Numbered from the stretch's first letter, positions 26,511-36,560 are shown. The stretch: 64,000 bases of DNA from JBBROS01 sp965260935 (GCA_965260935.1 OZ253374.1:1612001-1676000); one strand, 5' to 3'. A program made the numbers and translations. The notes: generated from the sequence alone by a model not told the origin.

Positions 26511-27302
26511 ATGCTCACGGCGCCCGCCGGCGGCCCGGCGCCCGTCCTACGCGCCAGGTCGGTGGTCAAGCGCTTCGGCGGGGTGGCCGCCGTGGACGGT
26601 TTCTCGTTCGACGTGATGCCGGGCGAGATCGTCGGCCTGATCGGCCCCAACGGCGCAGGCAAGACTACGATGTTCGATTGCCTGGCCGGCAGCCTGCGCC
26701 CCTCAAGCGGCAGCATCGAGTTGAGCGGACGTGCGATCGAGGCAACGCCGGCGCACATGCGCGCCAAGCTCGGCCTCGGCCGAACGTTCCAGATCCCCCG
26801 CCCTTTCCCCACCATGAGCGTGGCCGAGAACGTCATGCTCGCCGCCCATGGCCAGCGCGGCGAGGCGATGCTGCCGAACTGGCTCACGCCCGGCCTCGTC
26901 CGCAGGCAGGAGCGCGAGGTCCGTGAGAAGGCGATGGCGCTGCTTGACTTCGTCACCCTGGCGCCGCTCGCAAGCCAGCCCGCCTCCGTGTTGTCGGGCG
27001 GTCAGCGCAAGCTGCTCGAACTCGCCCGCGTGCTGATGGGCGCCCCGCGCTTGCTGCTGCTCGACGAGCCGGCAGCGGGCGTCAATCCGGCGCTGCTCAA
27101 CCTGATCATCGAGCGGATCGCCGCCATACGCGGGCAGGGGATCACGGTGCTGCTGATCGAGCACAATCTCGACATGGTGGCGCGGCTCTGCTCGCGGGTG
27201 CTGGTCATGGCGCGAGGCAGGTTGCTGGCCCAAGGCACGCCCGATACCGTCGCGCGCAACCCGCTGGTGATCGACGCCTATCTTGGCGCCGCCCCGGCAT
27301 GA
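26511..27302 (+). CDS. Branched-chain/amide ABC transporter ATP-binding protein (LivG-like)
   Basis: 263 residues from ATG 26511, preceded by GGAGGTCAAGAT. Walker A GPNGAGKTT, signature VLSGGQRKLLELARV, Walker B LLLLDEPAAGVNP, and the LivG-type C-terminus VLVMARGRLLAQGTP. It overlaps the LivF gene by four bases. Together with LivF, LivH and LivM downstream and the LivK-like receptor on the opposite strand it forms a complete second Liv system, here with unfused components. Confidence 0.9.
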   Translation: MLTAPAGGPAPVLRARSVVKRFGGVAAVDGFSFDVMPGEIVGLIGPNGAGKTTMFDCLAGSLRPSSGSIELSGRAIEATPAHMRAKLGLGRTFQIPRPFPTMSVAENVMLAAHGQRGEAMLPNWLTPGLVRRQEREVREKAMALLDFVTLAPLASQPASVLSGGQRKLLELARVLMGAPRLLLLDEPAAGVNPALLNLIIERIAAIRGQGITVLLIEHNLDMVARLCSRVLVMARGRLLAQGTPDTVARNPLVIDAYLGAAPA

Positions 27303-28042
27303 ACCAGACGCCGCCGCTGCTCGCGGCCGAGGCCATCGTCGCCGGCTACGAACCCGGCCTCGCCATCGTCGACGACGCATGGCTTCGTCTGGAAAAAGGC
27401 GAGATCCTGGCCGTGCTGGGGCCGAACGGCGCGGGCAAAAGCACCTTCATCAAGGCCATCGCCGGTCTCGTGCCGGTCTGGGGCGGCACGGTGCGGCTGG
27501 GGAGCGAGGACATCACCTGCCGGCCGGCGCACAAGCGCCTGGCGGCGGGATTGGCCTTCGTGCCGCAGACGGAGAACATCTTCGGCGCCTTGACCGTCGC
27601 GGACAACCTGCGGATCGCCGGCGACCAATTGCCCGATGCCCGCGCCGCATCCGGCCAGATTGCCGCCGCCTACGACGCCTTCCCCGACCTCGCGCGCCAG
27701 CGGGCGCTGCTGGCCGGACGTTTGTCCGGCGGTCAGCGGCAGATGCTGGCGGTGGCGCGTGCCCTGGTGGCGTCGCCGCGCGTGCTGCTGCTCGACGAGC
27801 CTTCAGCCGGGCTGTCGCCCAAGCTGGTGGACGAGGTGTTCGCCCGGCTCTCCGCCATCCGCGGCGCCGGGGTCGGCATCGTGCTGGTGGAGCAGAACGT
27901 GCGCGCCGCCCTGGCCGTTGCCGACCGCGCCTTGGTGATGGTTGAGGGCCGTAACCGCCATGAGGGTCCGGCCGCCCCCATGGCTAAAGACCCCCACATC
28001 GCCGAACTCTACTTCGGCGCCGTGACGGCGCCGCGCAACTAG
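27299..28042 (+). CDS. Branched-chain/amide ABC transporter ATP-binding protein (LivF-like)
   Basis: 247 residues. Walker A GPNGAGKST, Q-loop FVPQTENIF, signature RLSGGQRQMLAVARAL, Walker B VLLLDEPSAGLSP and VLVEQNVRAAL H-loop region. Partner of the LivG protein encoded immediately upstream (ATGA overlap). After it, transcription must cross about 215 bp with three hairpins before reaching the permease genes. Confidence 0.9.
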   Translation: MNQTPPLLAAEAIVAGYEPGLAIVDDAWLRLEKGEILAVLGPNGAGKSTFIKAIAGLVPVWGGTVRLGSEDITCRPAHKRLAAGLAFVPQTENIFGALTVADNLRIAGDQLPDARAASGQIAAAYDAFPDLARQRALLAGRLSGGQRQMLAVARALVASPRVLLLDEPSAGLSPKLVDEVFARLSAIRGAGVGIVLVEQNVRAALAVADRALVMVEGRNRHEGPAAPMAKDPHIAELYFGAVTAPRN

Positions 28043-28051
28043 TGGTCTGAT

Positions 28052-28077
28052 GCTAACGGACGCTTCAGCGTGTTAGC
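28052..28077 (+). terminator. Hairpin after livF-like gene
   Basis: GCTAACGGACGCT and AGCGTGTTAGC pair as two stacked stems with a small bulge. No T-run follows, so termination strength is doubtful; it may instead attenuate transcription between the ATPase and permease genes. Confidence 0.3.
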
Positions 28078-28100
28078 TGAATCAGCCCACCAAATAAGGC

Positions 28101-28145
28101 GAGTGCTTCGACTCATGCTGTATCTCCTGAATGTGTCGAAGCACT
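28101..28145 (+). repeat. Inverted repeat in Liv operon
   Basis: AGTGCTTCGAC and GTCGAAGCACT form an 11-bp perfect inverted repeat around a 23-nt loop. The loop holds the complement of AGGAGATACAGCATG. It lies directly before the REP-like repeat R2. Confidence 0.5.
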
Positions 28146-28147
28146 AA

Positions 28148-28250
28148 GCATCATCTCGCGGGACGGCTCGCCGTCACGACGCGAAAAATGATGCGTCTTC
28201 AAAGGCGATTAAGCAGACATTCGTGGCACAAGCCACGAATGTCTGCTTAG
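28148..28250 (+). repeat. REP-like two-hairpin repeat (R2)
   Basis: First hairpin: GCATCAT pairs with ATGATGC, enclosing GACGGC-TC-GCCGTC. Then a spacer CGTCTTCAAAGG. Second hairpin (28210-28249): an 18-bp perfect stem TAAGCAGACATTCGTGGC with loop ACAA. It sits 7 bp before the LivH-like start. Same architecture as R3 and R4 but with different stem sequence (ACATTC for GCTTGC), compensated on both arms. Confidence 0.75.
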
Positions 28251-28256
28251 GCCGGC

Positions 28257-29165
28257 ATGGGCCCACAGTTCATCGTCGACGGCGTTGTTTCGGGCGCGGT
28301 TATCGGGCTTGGCGCCGTCGGCGTCACCCTGACCTACTCCATCTTGCGCTTCGCCAACTTCGCTCACGGCGAGTTCATCTCCTGGGGAGCCTACTTCACC
28401 CTGATCGGCGCCGGCGTGCTGGGTTTCGCGGCGGGCCAGCCGGCCACGCCGATCGGCCCGTTCTCGTTCACCTGGCCGATCCTGGCGGCCGGCCTCGCCG
28501 CCATGCTGCTGACCGGCGGGCTGGCGCTGGCGCTCGACCGCGCGCTGTTCCGCCGCCTGCGCCAAACCGGGGAGGGCATCGTCGCCATCATGGCCAGCTT
28601 CGGCGCCTCGCTCGCGCTGCGCAGCCTGATCGAAGCCGTCTTCACCTCCCGCCCGGCCTATTTCACCCGCGCCTTGCAAATCGCCAAGCCGCTCGGGATC
28701 GGCGTGCGCGTGACGCCGAACCAGGCGGCGACGGTCGCCGCCGCAGCCTTGCTGGTGGCCGGCACGCATGTCCTGCTCACCCGCACGCGGATGGGCCGCG
28801 CCATGCGCGCGACCGCCGAAAACGCGAGCCTTGCCCGGGTGAACGGCATCGACGTCGAGGCGGTGATCCGGGCCACGTGGCTGATCGGCGGGGCGCTCGC
28901 CGCGGCATCGGGCGTCGCGGCCGGGCTGCTGGTGCAAATCCGGCCCTCGATGGGCTTCGACCTGCTGCTGCCCTTGTTCGCTGCCGCCATCGTGGGCGGG
29001 ATCGGCTCCGTGCCGGGCGCAGTGCTGGGCGGCTTGATCGTTGGCCTGTCGGAAGCCGCGGCGGTGACGTTCATCGGTGCGCAGTGGCGCGGCGCAATGG
29101 CATTCGCGATCCTGATCGCGGTGCTGCTCGTCCGCCCCAGCGGCCTGTTCGGCACGCTGCGATGA
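28257..29165 (+). CDS. Branched-chain ABC transporter permease (LivH-like)
   Basis: 302 residues from ATG 28257 (MGPQFIVDGVVSGAVIG). It shows about eight membrane segments and the LivH-type patterns FANFAHGEFISWGAYF and AAAIVGGIGSVPGAVLGG. The stop overlaps the LivM start. The ribosome site overlaps the second hairpin of repeat R2, so the repeat may influence translation. Confidence 0.9.
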   Translation: MGPQFIVDGVVSGAVIGLGAVGVTLTYSILRFANFAHGEFISWGAYFTLIGAGVLGFAAGQPATPIGPFSFTWPILAAGLAAMLLTGGLALALDRALFRRLRQTGEGIVAIMASFGASLALRSLIEAVFTSRPAYFTRALQIAKPLGIGVRVTPNQAATVAAAALLVAGTHVLLTRTRMGRAMRATAENASLARVNGIDVEAVIRATWLIGGALAAASGVAAGLLVQIRPSMGFDLLLPLFAAAIVGGIGSVPGAVLGGLIVGLSEAAAVTFIGAQWRGAMAFAILIAVLLVRPSGLFGTLR

Positions 29166-30094
29166 TGCTGGACCTGCTGGGCTACGCCGCCTTCTTCGGC
29201 GCCACGGCGCTGACCTACGCGGTGATCTGCCTTGGCCTCAACGTGCAGTGGGGCCAGACCGGGCTGTTCAACGTCGGCATCGCGGGCTTCGTGGCGATCG
29301 GCGCCTATACGTCGGCCATCCTGACCACCCCGCCCGGCGCGCACCTCGGCGGCTTTGGCCTGCCGGTCGCGGCCGGCTGGCTGGGCGCGATGGCTGCGTC
29401 CGCTGCCGCATCCGCGTTCGTGGGCGCACTCACGTTGCGGCTCCGTGCCGACTACCTTGCCATCACGACGTTCGGCGTCGCGGTAACGGTGCAGTTGTTC
29501 TGCCTCAACCAGCAGGCGGTCACGGGCGGCCCGTTCGGCATTGGCTTCATCCCGCGCCCATTTGCCAGGCTTGCGACGCACCCGGCGCTGCTTGGCCTGG
29601 CGGATCTGGGACTTGCGGCGCTTGTCACGGCCAGTGTCTACACGGGCCTGGAGCGGCTAGCGCGGAGTCCCTGGGGCCGGGTGCTGCGAGGCATCCGCGA
29701 CGACGAGATGGCGGTGGCCGCGCTCGGCAAGAACGTGAGCGGCTTCCGCCTGCAGGCGTTTGGCCTGGGCGGCGCCATCATGGGCCTGGGCGGTGCGATG
29801 CAGGCCCACGCCATCGGCTTCATCGCGCCCAACGACTACCTGCCGGCGCTCACCTTCCAGGTCTGGACCATGCTGGTCATCGGCGGCTCCGGCAGCAACG
29901 CGGGCGCCATCCTGGGCGCGCTCGTGGTCTGGGCCTTGTGGAGCGCCTCGGGCGCGGCGGCAACCGCGCTGTTTCCGCCGGACATGCAGGCCCGTGCGGC
30001 GGCGCTGCAGCTCGTGGCGATCGGGGTTGTCCTATCCGGCACGCTCGTGCTCCGTCCGCGCGGGCTGGTCGGCCAGGCGCCGGGCCGGCGTTGA
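29162..30094 (+). CDS. Branched-chain ABC transporter permease (LivM-like)
   Basis: 310 residues from ATG 29162 within ATGATG. LivM hallmarks: CLGLNVQWGQTGLFNVGIAG, RLRADYLAITTFG and WGRVLRGIRDDEMAVAALGK. It completes the unfused Liv channel with the LivH protein. Followed by repeat R3 and the CocE-type gene. Confidence 0.9.
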   Translation: MMLDLLGYAAFFGATALTYAVICLGLNVQWGQTGLFNVGIAGFVAIGAYTSAILTTPPGAHLGGFGLPVAAGWLGAMAASAAASAFVGALTLRLRADYLAITTFGVAVTVQLFCLNQQAVTGGPFGIGFIPRPFARLATHPALLGLADLGLAALVTASVYTGLERLARSPWGRVLRGIRDDEMAVAALGKNVSGFRLQAFGLGGAIMGLGGAMQAHAIGFIAPNDYLPALTFQVWTMLVIGGSGSNAGAILGALVVWALWSASGAAATALFPPDMQARAAALQLVAIGVVLSGTLVLRPRGLVGQAPGRR

Positions 30095-30106
30095 CCGGCA
30101 GCCTCA

Positions 30107-30209
30107 GCATCATTCGGCAGGGCGTGCCGGCACGCTGCCGGTAAAATGATGCGTCCTCAAAGGTTTCTAAGCAGGCTTGCGTGGCACAAGCCACGCAAGC
30201 CTGCTTAGA
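30107..30209 (+). repeat. REP-like two-hairpin repeat (R3)
   Basis: First hairpin 30107-30152: GCATCATT pairs with AATGATGC around CGGCAG, CGTGC-CG-GCACG and CTGCCG. Spacer CGTCCTCAAAGGTT. Second hairpin 30166-30209: a 20-bp perfect stem starting TCTAAGCAGGCTTGCGTGGC with loop ACAA. Almost identical to R4 at 44.6 kb, which is in the opposite orientation. Confidence 0.8.
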
Positions 30210-30231
30210 ACAGAACAGGAGCGCCTCAGCC

Positions 30232-32269
30232 ATGGCCATCATCCACGACCTCCCCTATCCCGTCCGCGAATGGGAGCACGTTGAGGCGCCCATGCCCGAC
30301 GGTTGCCGCCTCGCCGCCCGCATCTGGATGCCGCAAAACGCGGACCGCAACCCCGTTCCCGCCGTGTTCGAATACCTCCCCTACCGCAAGAACGACCTGA
30401 CCTACGCCCGCGACCGCGGCGCCGCCCCCTTCGTGGCCGGCCACGGCTACGCCTATATCCGGCTCGACTTGCGCGGCGCCGGCGAGTCTGAGGGCCTGAT
30501 GCTCGATGAATACACCGCGCAAGAGCTGCAGGACGGTGCGGACGCCATCGCCTGGATCGCAGCACAGCCCTGGTGCGACGGCCACGTCGGCATGATCGGC
30601 ATCTCCTGGGGCGGGTTCAACGCCTTGCAAATCGCCGCCCTGCGCCCGCCCGCGCTGAAGGCTATCGTCACCTGCTGCTCCACCGACGACCGCTACGCCG
30701 ACGACGTGCACTATATGGGCGGCACGATGCTGTTCGAGCAACTGTCCTGGGCATCGATCATGTTCGGGCGCAACACCCTGCCGCCCGACCCGCGCCATGT
30801 GGGCGGGCGCTGGCGCGAGGAGTGGCTGAAACGCCTCCAAGGCAGCGGCCTGTGGCTCAAGAACTGGCTCGAACACCAGACCCGCGACGCCTTCTGGCAA
30901 CACGGATCGGTCTGCGAGGACTACGCCGCCATCCAGGTCCCGGTCTACGCCGTCGGCGGCTGGGCCGACGGCTACTGCCGTACCGTATTCCGCTTGATGC
31001 AGAACCTTACCGTGCCGCGCAAGGGCCTGGTCGGGCCTTGGGCGCATACCTACCCGCACATCGGCAAGCCGCATCCGGCGATCGACTTCCTCGGCGAACA
31101 GATCCGCTGGTGGGACCATTGGCTGAAGCGCCGCGACACCGGCATCATGGACGAGCCGCAACTGCGCCTCTTCATGCAGGACCACGCCGAGCCGCAAAGC
31201 ATGGCCGCAAAGCATGTATGAAAGCCGCGCCGGCCGCTGGATCGCGGAGCCATCCTGGCCCTCGCCCAACATTGAACCCCGCCGCCTCCGCCTCGCCAGC
31301 GGCGGCAGACTCGCCGAAACGCCGGCGAGAGGCGCACAACCCCCGCTCGTCCTGAACTCGCCGCTCACGGTTGGCCTCGCCGGCGGCAAATGGTGTTCCT
31401 ACGCCGCCCCCGGCGACCAGCCGGTCGATCAGCGCGCCGACGACGCCGGCAGCCTGGTGTTCGACACGCCGCCGCTCGACTCAGCGCTGGAGATCGCCGG
31501 CGACGCCGCGCTCGATCTCGCCTTTTCCAGCGACCGCCCGGTCGCCCTCGTCGCCGTCCGCCTCAGCGACGTTTCCCCCGACGGCGCCGCGACGCGCGTC
31601 TCCTACGGCCTGCTCAACCTCACCCACCGGGAAAGCCACGAGCGCCCCGAGCCGCTGGCGCCGGGCCGGCGCTACACCGTGCGCGTGCCGTTTAAGCATG
31701 TGGCCCAGCATTTCCGCGCCGGCCACCGCATCCGCCTGTCCATCTCTACCAACTATGTCCCCCTCGCCTGGCCCGCGCCGGAGCCGGCTACGCTCACGAT
31801 CAGCCCGGCGGATTGCCTGCTCGAGTTGCCGGTCCGCACGCCGAGCAAGGCCGACGCCGAACTCCCCCCTTTCGGCGAGGCCAGGCTCGCGCCGCCGCTG
31901 GAAACCGAAGTGCTGGCGCCCGAGACGCATTCCTGGACGGTCGTGCAAAGCCTCGGCCACGGCACGACGCGGGTCGAGATCACCGACGACAGCGGCGTCT
32001 ACCGCATCCCCGGCAACGACCTCACCGTCACCATGCGCGGCGGCGAGACGTACGGCTTCGCGGGCAAGGACTACCGCTCGGTCTACGGCGAAACGCGCTG
32101 GACCTTCGGGCTGTCCCGCGCCGACTGGCAAGTCCGCTCCCTCACCCAGACACGGCTCACGGCCACTGCCGAGGCCTTCCATATCGAGGCGAAGCTGGAA
32201 GCCTGGGAGGGCGACACGCTGGCCTATGAGCAAAGCTGGGACGAGACGATCGCGCGCCGCCTCGTTTGA
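30232..32269 (+). pseudogene. CocE/NonD-type hydrolase, broken by a 13-bp tandem duplication
   Basis: First part from ATG 30232 (MAIIHDLPYPVREWEHVEA) with nucleophile elbow MIGISWGGFNAL, Asp region YAVGGWADGY and His region GPWAHTYPH. Second part, another frame, from YESRAGRWIAEPSWP with the jelly-roll C-terminal domain (SYGLLNLTHRESHE, RIRLSISTNYVPL). The break is an exact direct duplication GCCGCAAAGCATG at 31191-31203 and 31204-31216; removing one copy gives EPQSMYESRAG in frame. Family members cleave acyl or Xaa-Pro bonds. As written, the product lacks the C-terminal domain. A GTG in the upstream repeat is in frame but not a credible start. Confidence 0.85.
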
Positions 32270-32348
32270 GACGCACGAACACTTCCTAACGCGAATAGAA
32301 GCGCCTAACGTTTCCGTGACGGACGCGCACATCAGAGGAGAACCCGGC

Positions 32349-33919
32349 GTGAGCATGTCGCCTGACGCAAGCCGGCGCAGCGTCCTGCAAGGCATGGCAG
32401 CCGCCGGCCTGGCGGCAACGGCGATGCCGATCACCACCGCCGTCTGGACCCAGACCGGCAAGATCCTGAACGCCCGTTCCTATGCCGACATCGACAAGCT
32501 CGACCCCGGCTTCTACCAGAACGCCTATAACGTCGACGTCATGAACTGCCTCTATTCCAAGCTGTCGCACTACAAGCCCGGCACGCAATGGGAAACCAAG
32601 CTGCAAGCCGCCGAGGAGCTGGAACAGACCGACCCGACCCACATCCGCTTCAAGCTCAAGCCCGGCATCATGTTCACCGGCGGCCACGGCGAGATGACCG
32701 CCGACGACGTGAAGTTCTCCTTCGAGCGCGTCATCCAGCACGACAGCCCGGTCAAAGGCGACTGGGGCCCGCTCGACCATGTCGAGGTGACCGGCAAGTA
32801 CTCCGGCGTGATCGTGCTGGAATCCCCTTCGAGCCGCTGGACATCGTGGCGCTTCCCTACGGCGTCGGCCACATCGTCTCAAAGAAGGCGGTCCTGGCAG
32901 TCAAGCCGGACGGCGGCGACTTCGGCATGAAGGCGCCAGCCTGCTCCGGCCCCTACGTGCTGGGCGAGTGGAAGCCCGGCCAATACGTCAAGCTGCTCCG
33001 CAACCCGGATTGGCACGGCACGGCGCCAGGCTTCGACGAAATCCGCATCTACCCGATGGACGACGTGAAAACCGCCGAGATCGCCTACCAGGCCGGGGAC
33101 CTCAACTTCACCGGCATCAGCCTCGCCTCGGTGAAGGACCTGGAAGCCAGCCCGCCCGCAAAAACCAAGGTCGAACGCTTCCCGTCGCTGTATTACGTCT
33201 GGGTTGGCATGAACATGGACAACCCGGCGCTCAAGGACGAGAACATGCGCAAGGCGATCCAGTACGCGATCAACCTGCCGCAGATCATGGACGCCGCCTA
33301 TTTCGGCCAGGCCAAGCCCGCGACCGGCCTGGTCGCCCCAGGCCTGCTCGGCCACCGCCCGAAAGCCATCGTGCCGCCCGAGGGCGACCTCGACAAGGCC
33401 CGTGCTTATCTGCAGAAAGCCGGCGGCCCGCAAGGCACGATCACCATCGACACCCTGAACGCCTCGACCTGGAAAACCATTGCCGAAGTAATTCAGGCCC
33501 AACTCGCCCAGATCGGCATCGCCGCCCAGGTCAACGTGCAGGATTCCGGCTCGTTCTGGACCATGGGCATGGAGAAAGAGGGCGATCGCTGGAAGCGCAT
33601 CCAACTGATCGTCAACCGCTTCTCCATGCTGCCGGACCCCTACTACGCCACCCAATGGTTCACCACGGACCAGATCGGCAAGTGGAACTGGGAGCGCTTC
33701 TCCAGCCCCGAATTCAACAAGCTGAACAAGGCCGCCACCAGCGAGACCGACAAGGAGAAGCGCGGCGCCATGTATCAGAAGATGCAGGACCTGATGGAGC
33801 AGTCCGGCGCCTACCGCTTCGTCACCCACGAAGGCAGCCCCGTGATGTTCCGCGACAGCGCCAAGCCCGCCCTGCGCCCGGACGGACGCCCGCTCTACCG
33901 CTACTTCGAGCACGCCTGA
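32349..33919 (+). pseudogene. Family 5 (peptide-type) solute-binding protein, frameshifted
   Basis: Start GTG 32349 (ATG 32355 possible) after GAGGAG. The leader SPDASRRSVLQGMAAAGLAA has twin arginines. The body matches dipeptide/oligopeptide-binding proteins: FKLKPGIMFTGGHGEMTADD, then, in another frame, PFEPLDIVALPYGVG, ACSGPYVLGEWKPGQ and ENMRKAIQYAINLPQIMDAA. A single frame change lies at about 32820-32828, consistent with one lost base. The intact protein would have about 522 residues. It served the peptide permease whose first gene is cut off downstream. Confidence 0.8.
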
Positions 33920-33942
33920 CGCCTGCGACGCGACGCCGGCCC

Positions 33943-33978
33943 GTGTGGACCTACGCCCTCCGCCGATTGCTGCTGTCC
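33943..33978 (+). pseudogene. dppB-like permease, 5' stub cut by IS1182-like element
   Basis: GTG TGG ACC at 33943 opens the frame MWTYALRRLLLS, the usual first residues of DppB/OppB-type permeases, 24 bp after the binding-protein stop. The IS1182-like inverted repeat begins at 33977/33978, leaving about twelve codons. The rest of the permease and the remaining dpp genes are absent from the window. Confidence 0.6.
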
Positions 33979-34015
33979 TGGGATTGCCCCGGTTCGGATA
34001 CTGCTGGCGAAGTCG

Positions 34016-35760
34016 TTAGGCTGTGGCTGGCATGTCCATGAGCCTGACGAAGGCAGATTGACGGGTTTGTTCGCGTGACGTCCCGGCAAGCCAATCACTG
34101 AGGCGGTCGAGGTTCGTGGCGGCGGCCGTGAGCACATGCTGAAGGTGAGTTTTTGCAAGTCCGATGTAGCGGGACCGGCGGAGGTGCATGGTGCGGGTGC
34201 CCAGTGACAGCGTGCCCTCGATGCCAGCACGGCGGCGATATTCGTCAGCGAACGGCCGTTCAGCCTCACGCGCCCGGGCGGCTTCCAGCGCAACATGTTC
34301 CTCGCGCCGCCGCGGCGTGAGCAGGCGACGGGGCGCGCGGGTGCAGCGCGGCTTGAGCGCGCACACTTTGCAGTCGGTGGTTGAGAAACGGATGCGCATC
34401 ACCGTCCGTCCCTGGTTGGCGTCGGCGGTCCAGCTTTGGCTGGTGTGCCCAGCCGGGCAAGTCGCGAATTGCTTGTCCCAATCGAGCGTGAAGTCCTGGA
34501 CGGTGAAGGCCCCCTCGGTCCTGGCTTGCCACTGGTTGTCTTTGGGCACAGTCCCGATCAGGTCGACGCCGTGGTCGCGCGCGCTGACCACCAACTGGTC
34601 CGCGTCCACGTAACCGGCGTCCACCAGGTGCTTGCCCGGCAGCAGGTCCTTGGCGGCCAGTGCCCGGTGGATCGGCTGGAGCGCGCCGCGGTCCACCACC
34701 GGCGCAGGCATCGTCTCGACGTGGGTAATTAGGTGTGGCCTGTCCTCGTCGCATGTTTCCGTCAGATGGACCTTGTAGCCGATCCAGGTCATGCTGCGCT
34801 TCTTGGCGTAATGCACGTCCGGATCGTAGGGCGAGGCAACCATCAGCAACGAGGTCGGGAAGCCCTCCACCGAAGTGCGCCAACGCACCACAGCGTCACT
34901 GGCCGTGGCGCCGCCTCCCTCAGAAGCTGCCTCGGCCGGCACCAGGCAGAAGTTCTGCATCCAGACCCGGCGCAGCAGCATGACTGCGGGCACCTCGCGC
35001 AGCCATGCTGGCGTGTCCGGTGCCGCAACGGCCGCGAGCAGCGCATGGCCATCACGCCCGATCCCCTCGGCGCAGGCCCGTCGCGCTGCCTCACCAAGCG
35101 GGATGTGGTAGTCGTCGGCCGGTTTGGCATAGCGGTCCGTCCAGGCCGGGTCGGCCTGCCCGCGGAGCCAGACAGGGGCGACGACGGCCAGGGCGTTCAG
35201 CGCCGCCCGCATTGTTTCAATGGCGCAGCCCAGCCGGTTGAGGGAGCGGACGGCTCCCAGCACGTGCGTGCTGTCTGTGCGCTGCCCCCTCCGTTGCCAT
35301 TCCACCTGCTACGCAGGCAGAACCTTGGGCAACTCCGCCCGCGCGGCACCAGCAGCTTCTGCTCGCGGCACAGCGCCAGCAGTGTGTCGAGCAATAGCGC
35401 CTCCGCACCACCCTCGATCAGCCGGCTGCGGAACTCGCTCAGCACGGAGGCATCGAAGCCGGGGTCGGCCAGTTCCAGCCCGAGCAGGTATTTCCAGTCG
35501 ATCCGGCCCCGGGCGGCGTCCGCGGCCCGTCGGTCGGACAGGTTCTCGGCGAACTGCAGCAGCGTCACCAAGGCAAGCCGCCAAGGCGCTTCGGCCGGCT
35601 GCCCATGGCTGGGGAACAACGCAGCGAACTGCTGGTCGGTGAACACCGTCCCCAGGGTGTCGCGCAACCGCATATACGGGTTGCCCCGCGGGAACGCCGC
35701 ACGGGCAACCATGGCCGTGGACGCAGGAACGGCACCGGCAAGAGAGGGGCGGAGCGACAT
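34016..35760 (-). pseudogene. IS1182 family transposase interrupted by a 50-nt element
   Basis: Start ATG 35760 after GGAGGATTTTG. The N-terminal half (RLRDTLGTVFTDQQFAALF, GIDWKYLLGLELADPGFDAS-like core, FRSRLIEGG) runs to LLALCREQKLLVPRG. It is then broken by the 50-nt insert at 35286-35335 and resumes in another frame as QRTDSTHVLGAVRSLNR. The C-terminal part has the DDE-type core: KVHLTETCDEDRPHLITHVE, HLVDAGYVDADQLV and RAGIEGTLSLGTRTMHLRRSRYIG. Removing exactly 50 bases gives RGRQRTDS in frame. Nothing else is damaged, so the gene would be functional if the insert is bypassed or removed. Confidence 0.85.
35286..35335 (-). repeat. 50-nt covarying hairpin element, copy A (in IS1182 transposase)
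   Basis: Read on the minus strand: GAG, stem 1 TTGCC, CAAGGTTCTG, stem 2 CCTGC, loop GTA, stem 2' GCAGG, TGGAAT, stem 1' GGCAA, CGGAGGGG. It follows CGCGGGCG. It enters after codon position 2 of an Arg codon. No stop falls in the entering frame within the element, but translation continues out of frame. Confidence 0.85.
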
Positions 35761-36086
35761 CAAAATCCTCCAGGACAGCGGCGCTCACGCGCCGGACAAG
35801 GAAGGCCCACCCTCCTGCCAAACCTGGCCCGACTTCGCCAGCAGTATCCGAACCGGGGCAATCCCAGGCCGGCCGGGATATCCTATCTCTTGCAGCGCGT
35901 CGGGTGCATGAGCCAGGAGATTCCTATGCTTGTGAACCGAGCAGCGCTGAGCCGGCGCGTCGGGCCACAACGCCGCCAGCGCCCGCTCCAGCCCGGCCCC
36001 GCCGTCGGTGATCAGGAACTCCGGCGTGCGCAGGCCGTGGGTAATGAGGCCGTCCAGGATGCCGCGCCACGCCGCCTCGCTCTCGC

Positions 36087-36137
36087 CCCCTCCGGCGCTA
36101 TTCTAACGGCTACGCCGTCGGAACCTTGAAGCGCCTC
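36087..36137 (-). repeat. 51-nt covarying hairpin element, copy D (in IS256 transposase)
   Basis: Minus strand: GAG, stem 1 GCGCT, TCAAGGTTCCG, stem 2 ACGGC, loop GTA, stem 2' GCCGT, TAGAAT, stem 1' AGCGC, CGGAGGGG. It follows ATGGGTG. The entering frame stops at TAG of TAGAAT (the one change from TGGAAT). Removal gives SMGGESEA, the IS256 family text. Length 51 keeps the downstream frame in phase, yet the internal stop would still end translation. Confidence 0.85.
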
Positions 36138-36560
36138 CACCCATGCTCTTCACCGCCAGCAGCACCTTCTGCCCGTCCCGGCGCACGCCGAGCACCACCA
36201 GCAGCGAGATGTTCGTCGCCTTGCGGTCCAGCCGCACGCGCACGACGGTGCCGTCCAGGATGAGCCGCACCACGTCCTCCCCGGCCAAGTCGCGCCCATT
36301 CCAGGCATCCCAGTCCGTCTTGACCTTGCGCCAAGTGCGGCTGACGACGTTCTTGCCCACAGCGCCGCCGAACAGGGCAGCCAGCGCGCGCTTGACGCGC
36401 CGCGTGTTGGTGCCGGACAGGTAGGCGCCGGCGATCAGCGCCTCGACCTGCTTGGTCATCCGGGCGTAGCGCGGCAGCGTGGCGCTGCGCCACTCCTGCG
36501 TGCCTCCACCCTCGGCCGCCATGCGCGCCCGCGGCACGCTGAGCCCCACCGGGCCGAAGC

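Larger units (their letters stand above)
33978..35867 (-). mobile_element. IS1182-like insertion sequence
   Basis: Perfect terminal inverted repeats of about 37 bp: CTGGGATTGCCCCGGTTCGG at the left continues GATACTGCTGGCGAAG, and the right end is its exact complement. Left flank is the dppB stub, right flank an IS256 transposase interior, so the two sides do not belong together; a deletion or recombination accompanied the insertion. Perfect ends indicate a recent arrival. It carries one transposase gene interrupted by a 50-nt element. Confidence 0.85.

Noticed and set aside
28039..28116. A 25-codon minus-strand frame (MSRSTRLIWWADS) with AGGAGA before its ATG
   Set aside because: It lies in a hairpin-rich intergenic stretch with no family or second copy; the ribosome-site match alone is not enough.
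28223..29161. Upstream extension of the LivM frame on the plus strand
   Set aside because: It runs through the LivH gene in another frame; the ATG at 29162, coupled to the LivH stop, is the real start.
24998..30209. Possible CRISPR array from palindromic repeats
   Set aside because: Copies are kilobases apart with genes between them and no regular spacers or cas genes.
30181..30231. In-frame GTG upstream of the CocE gene, adding MAQATQACLE
   Set aside because: The codons lie in the REP-like hairpin repeat; the family start and ribosome site fit ATG 30232.
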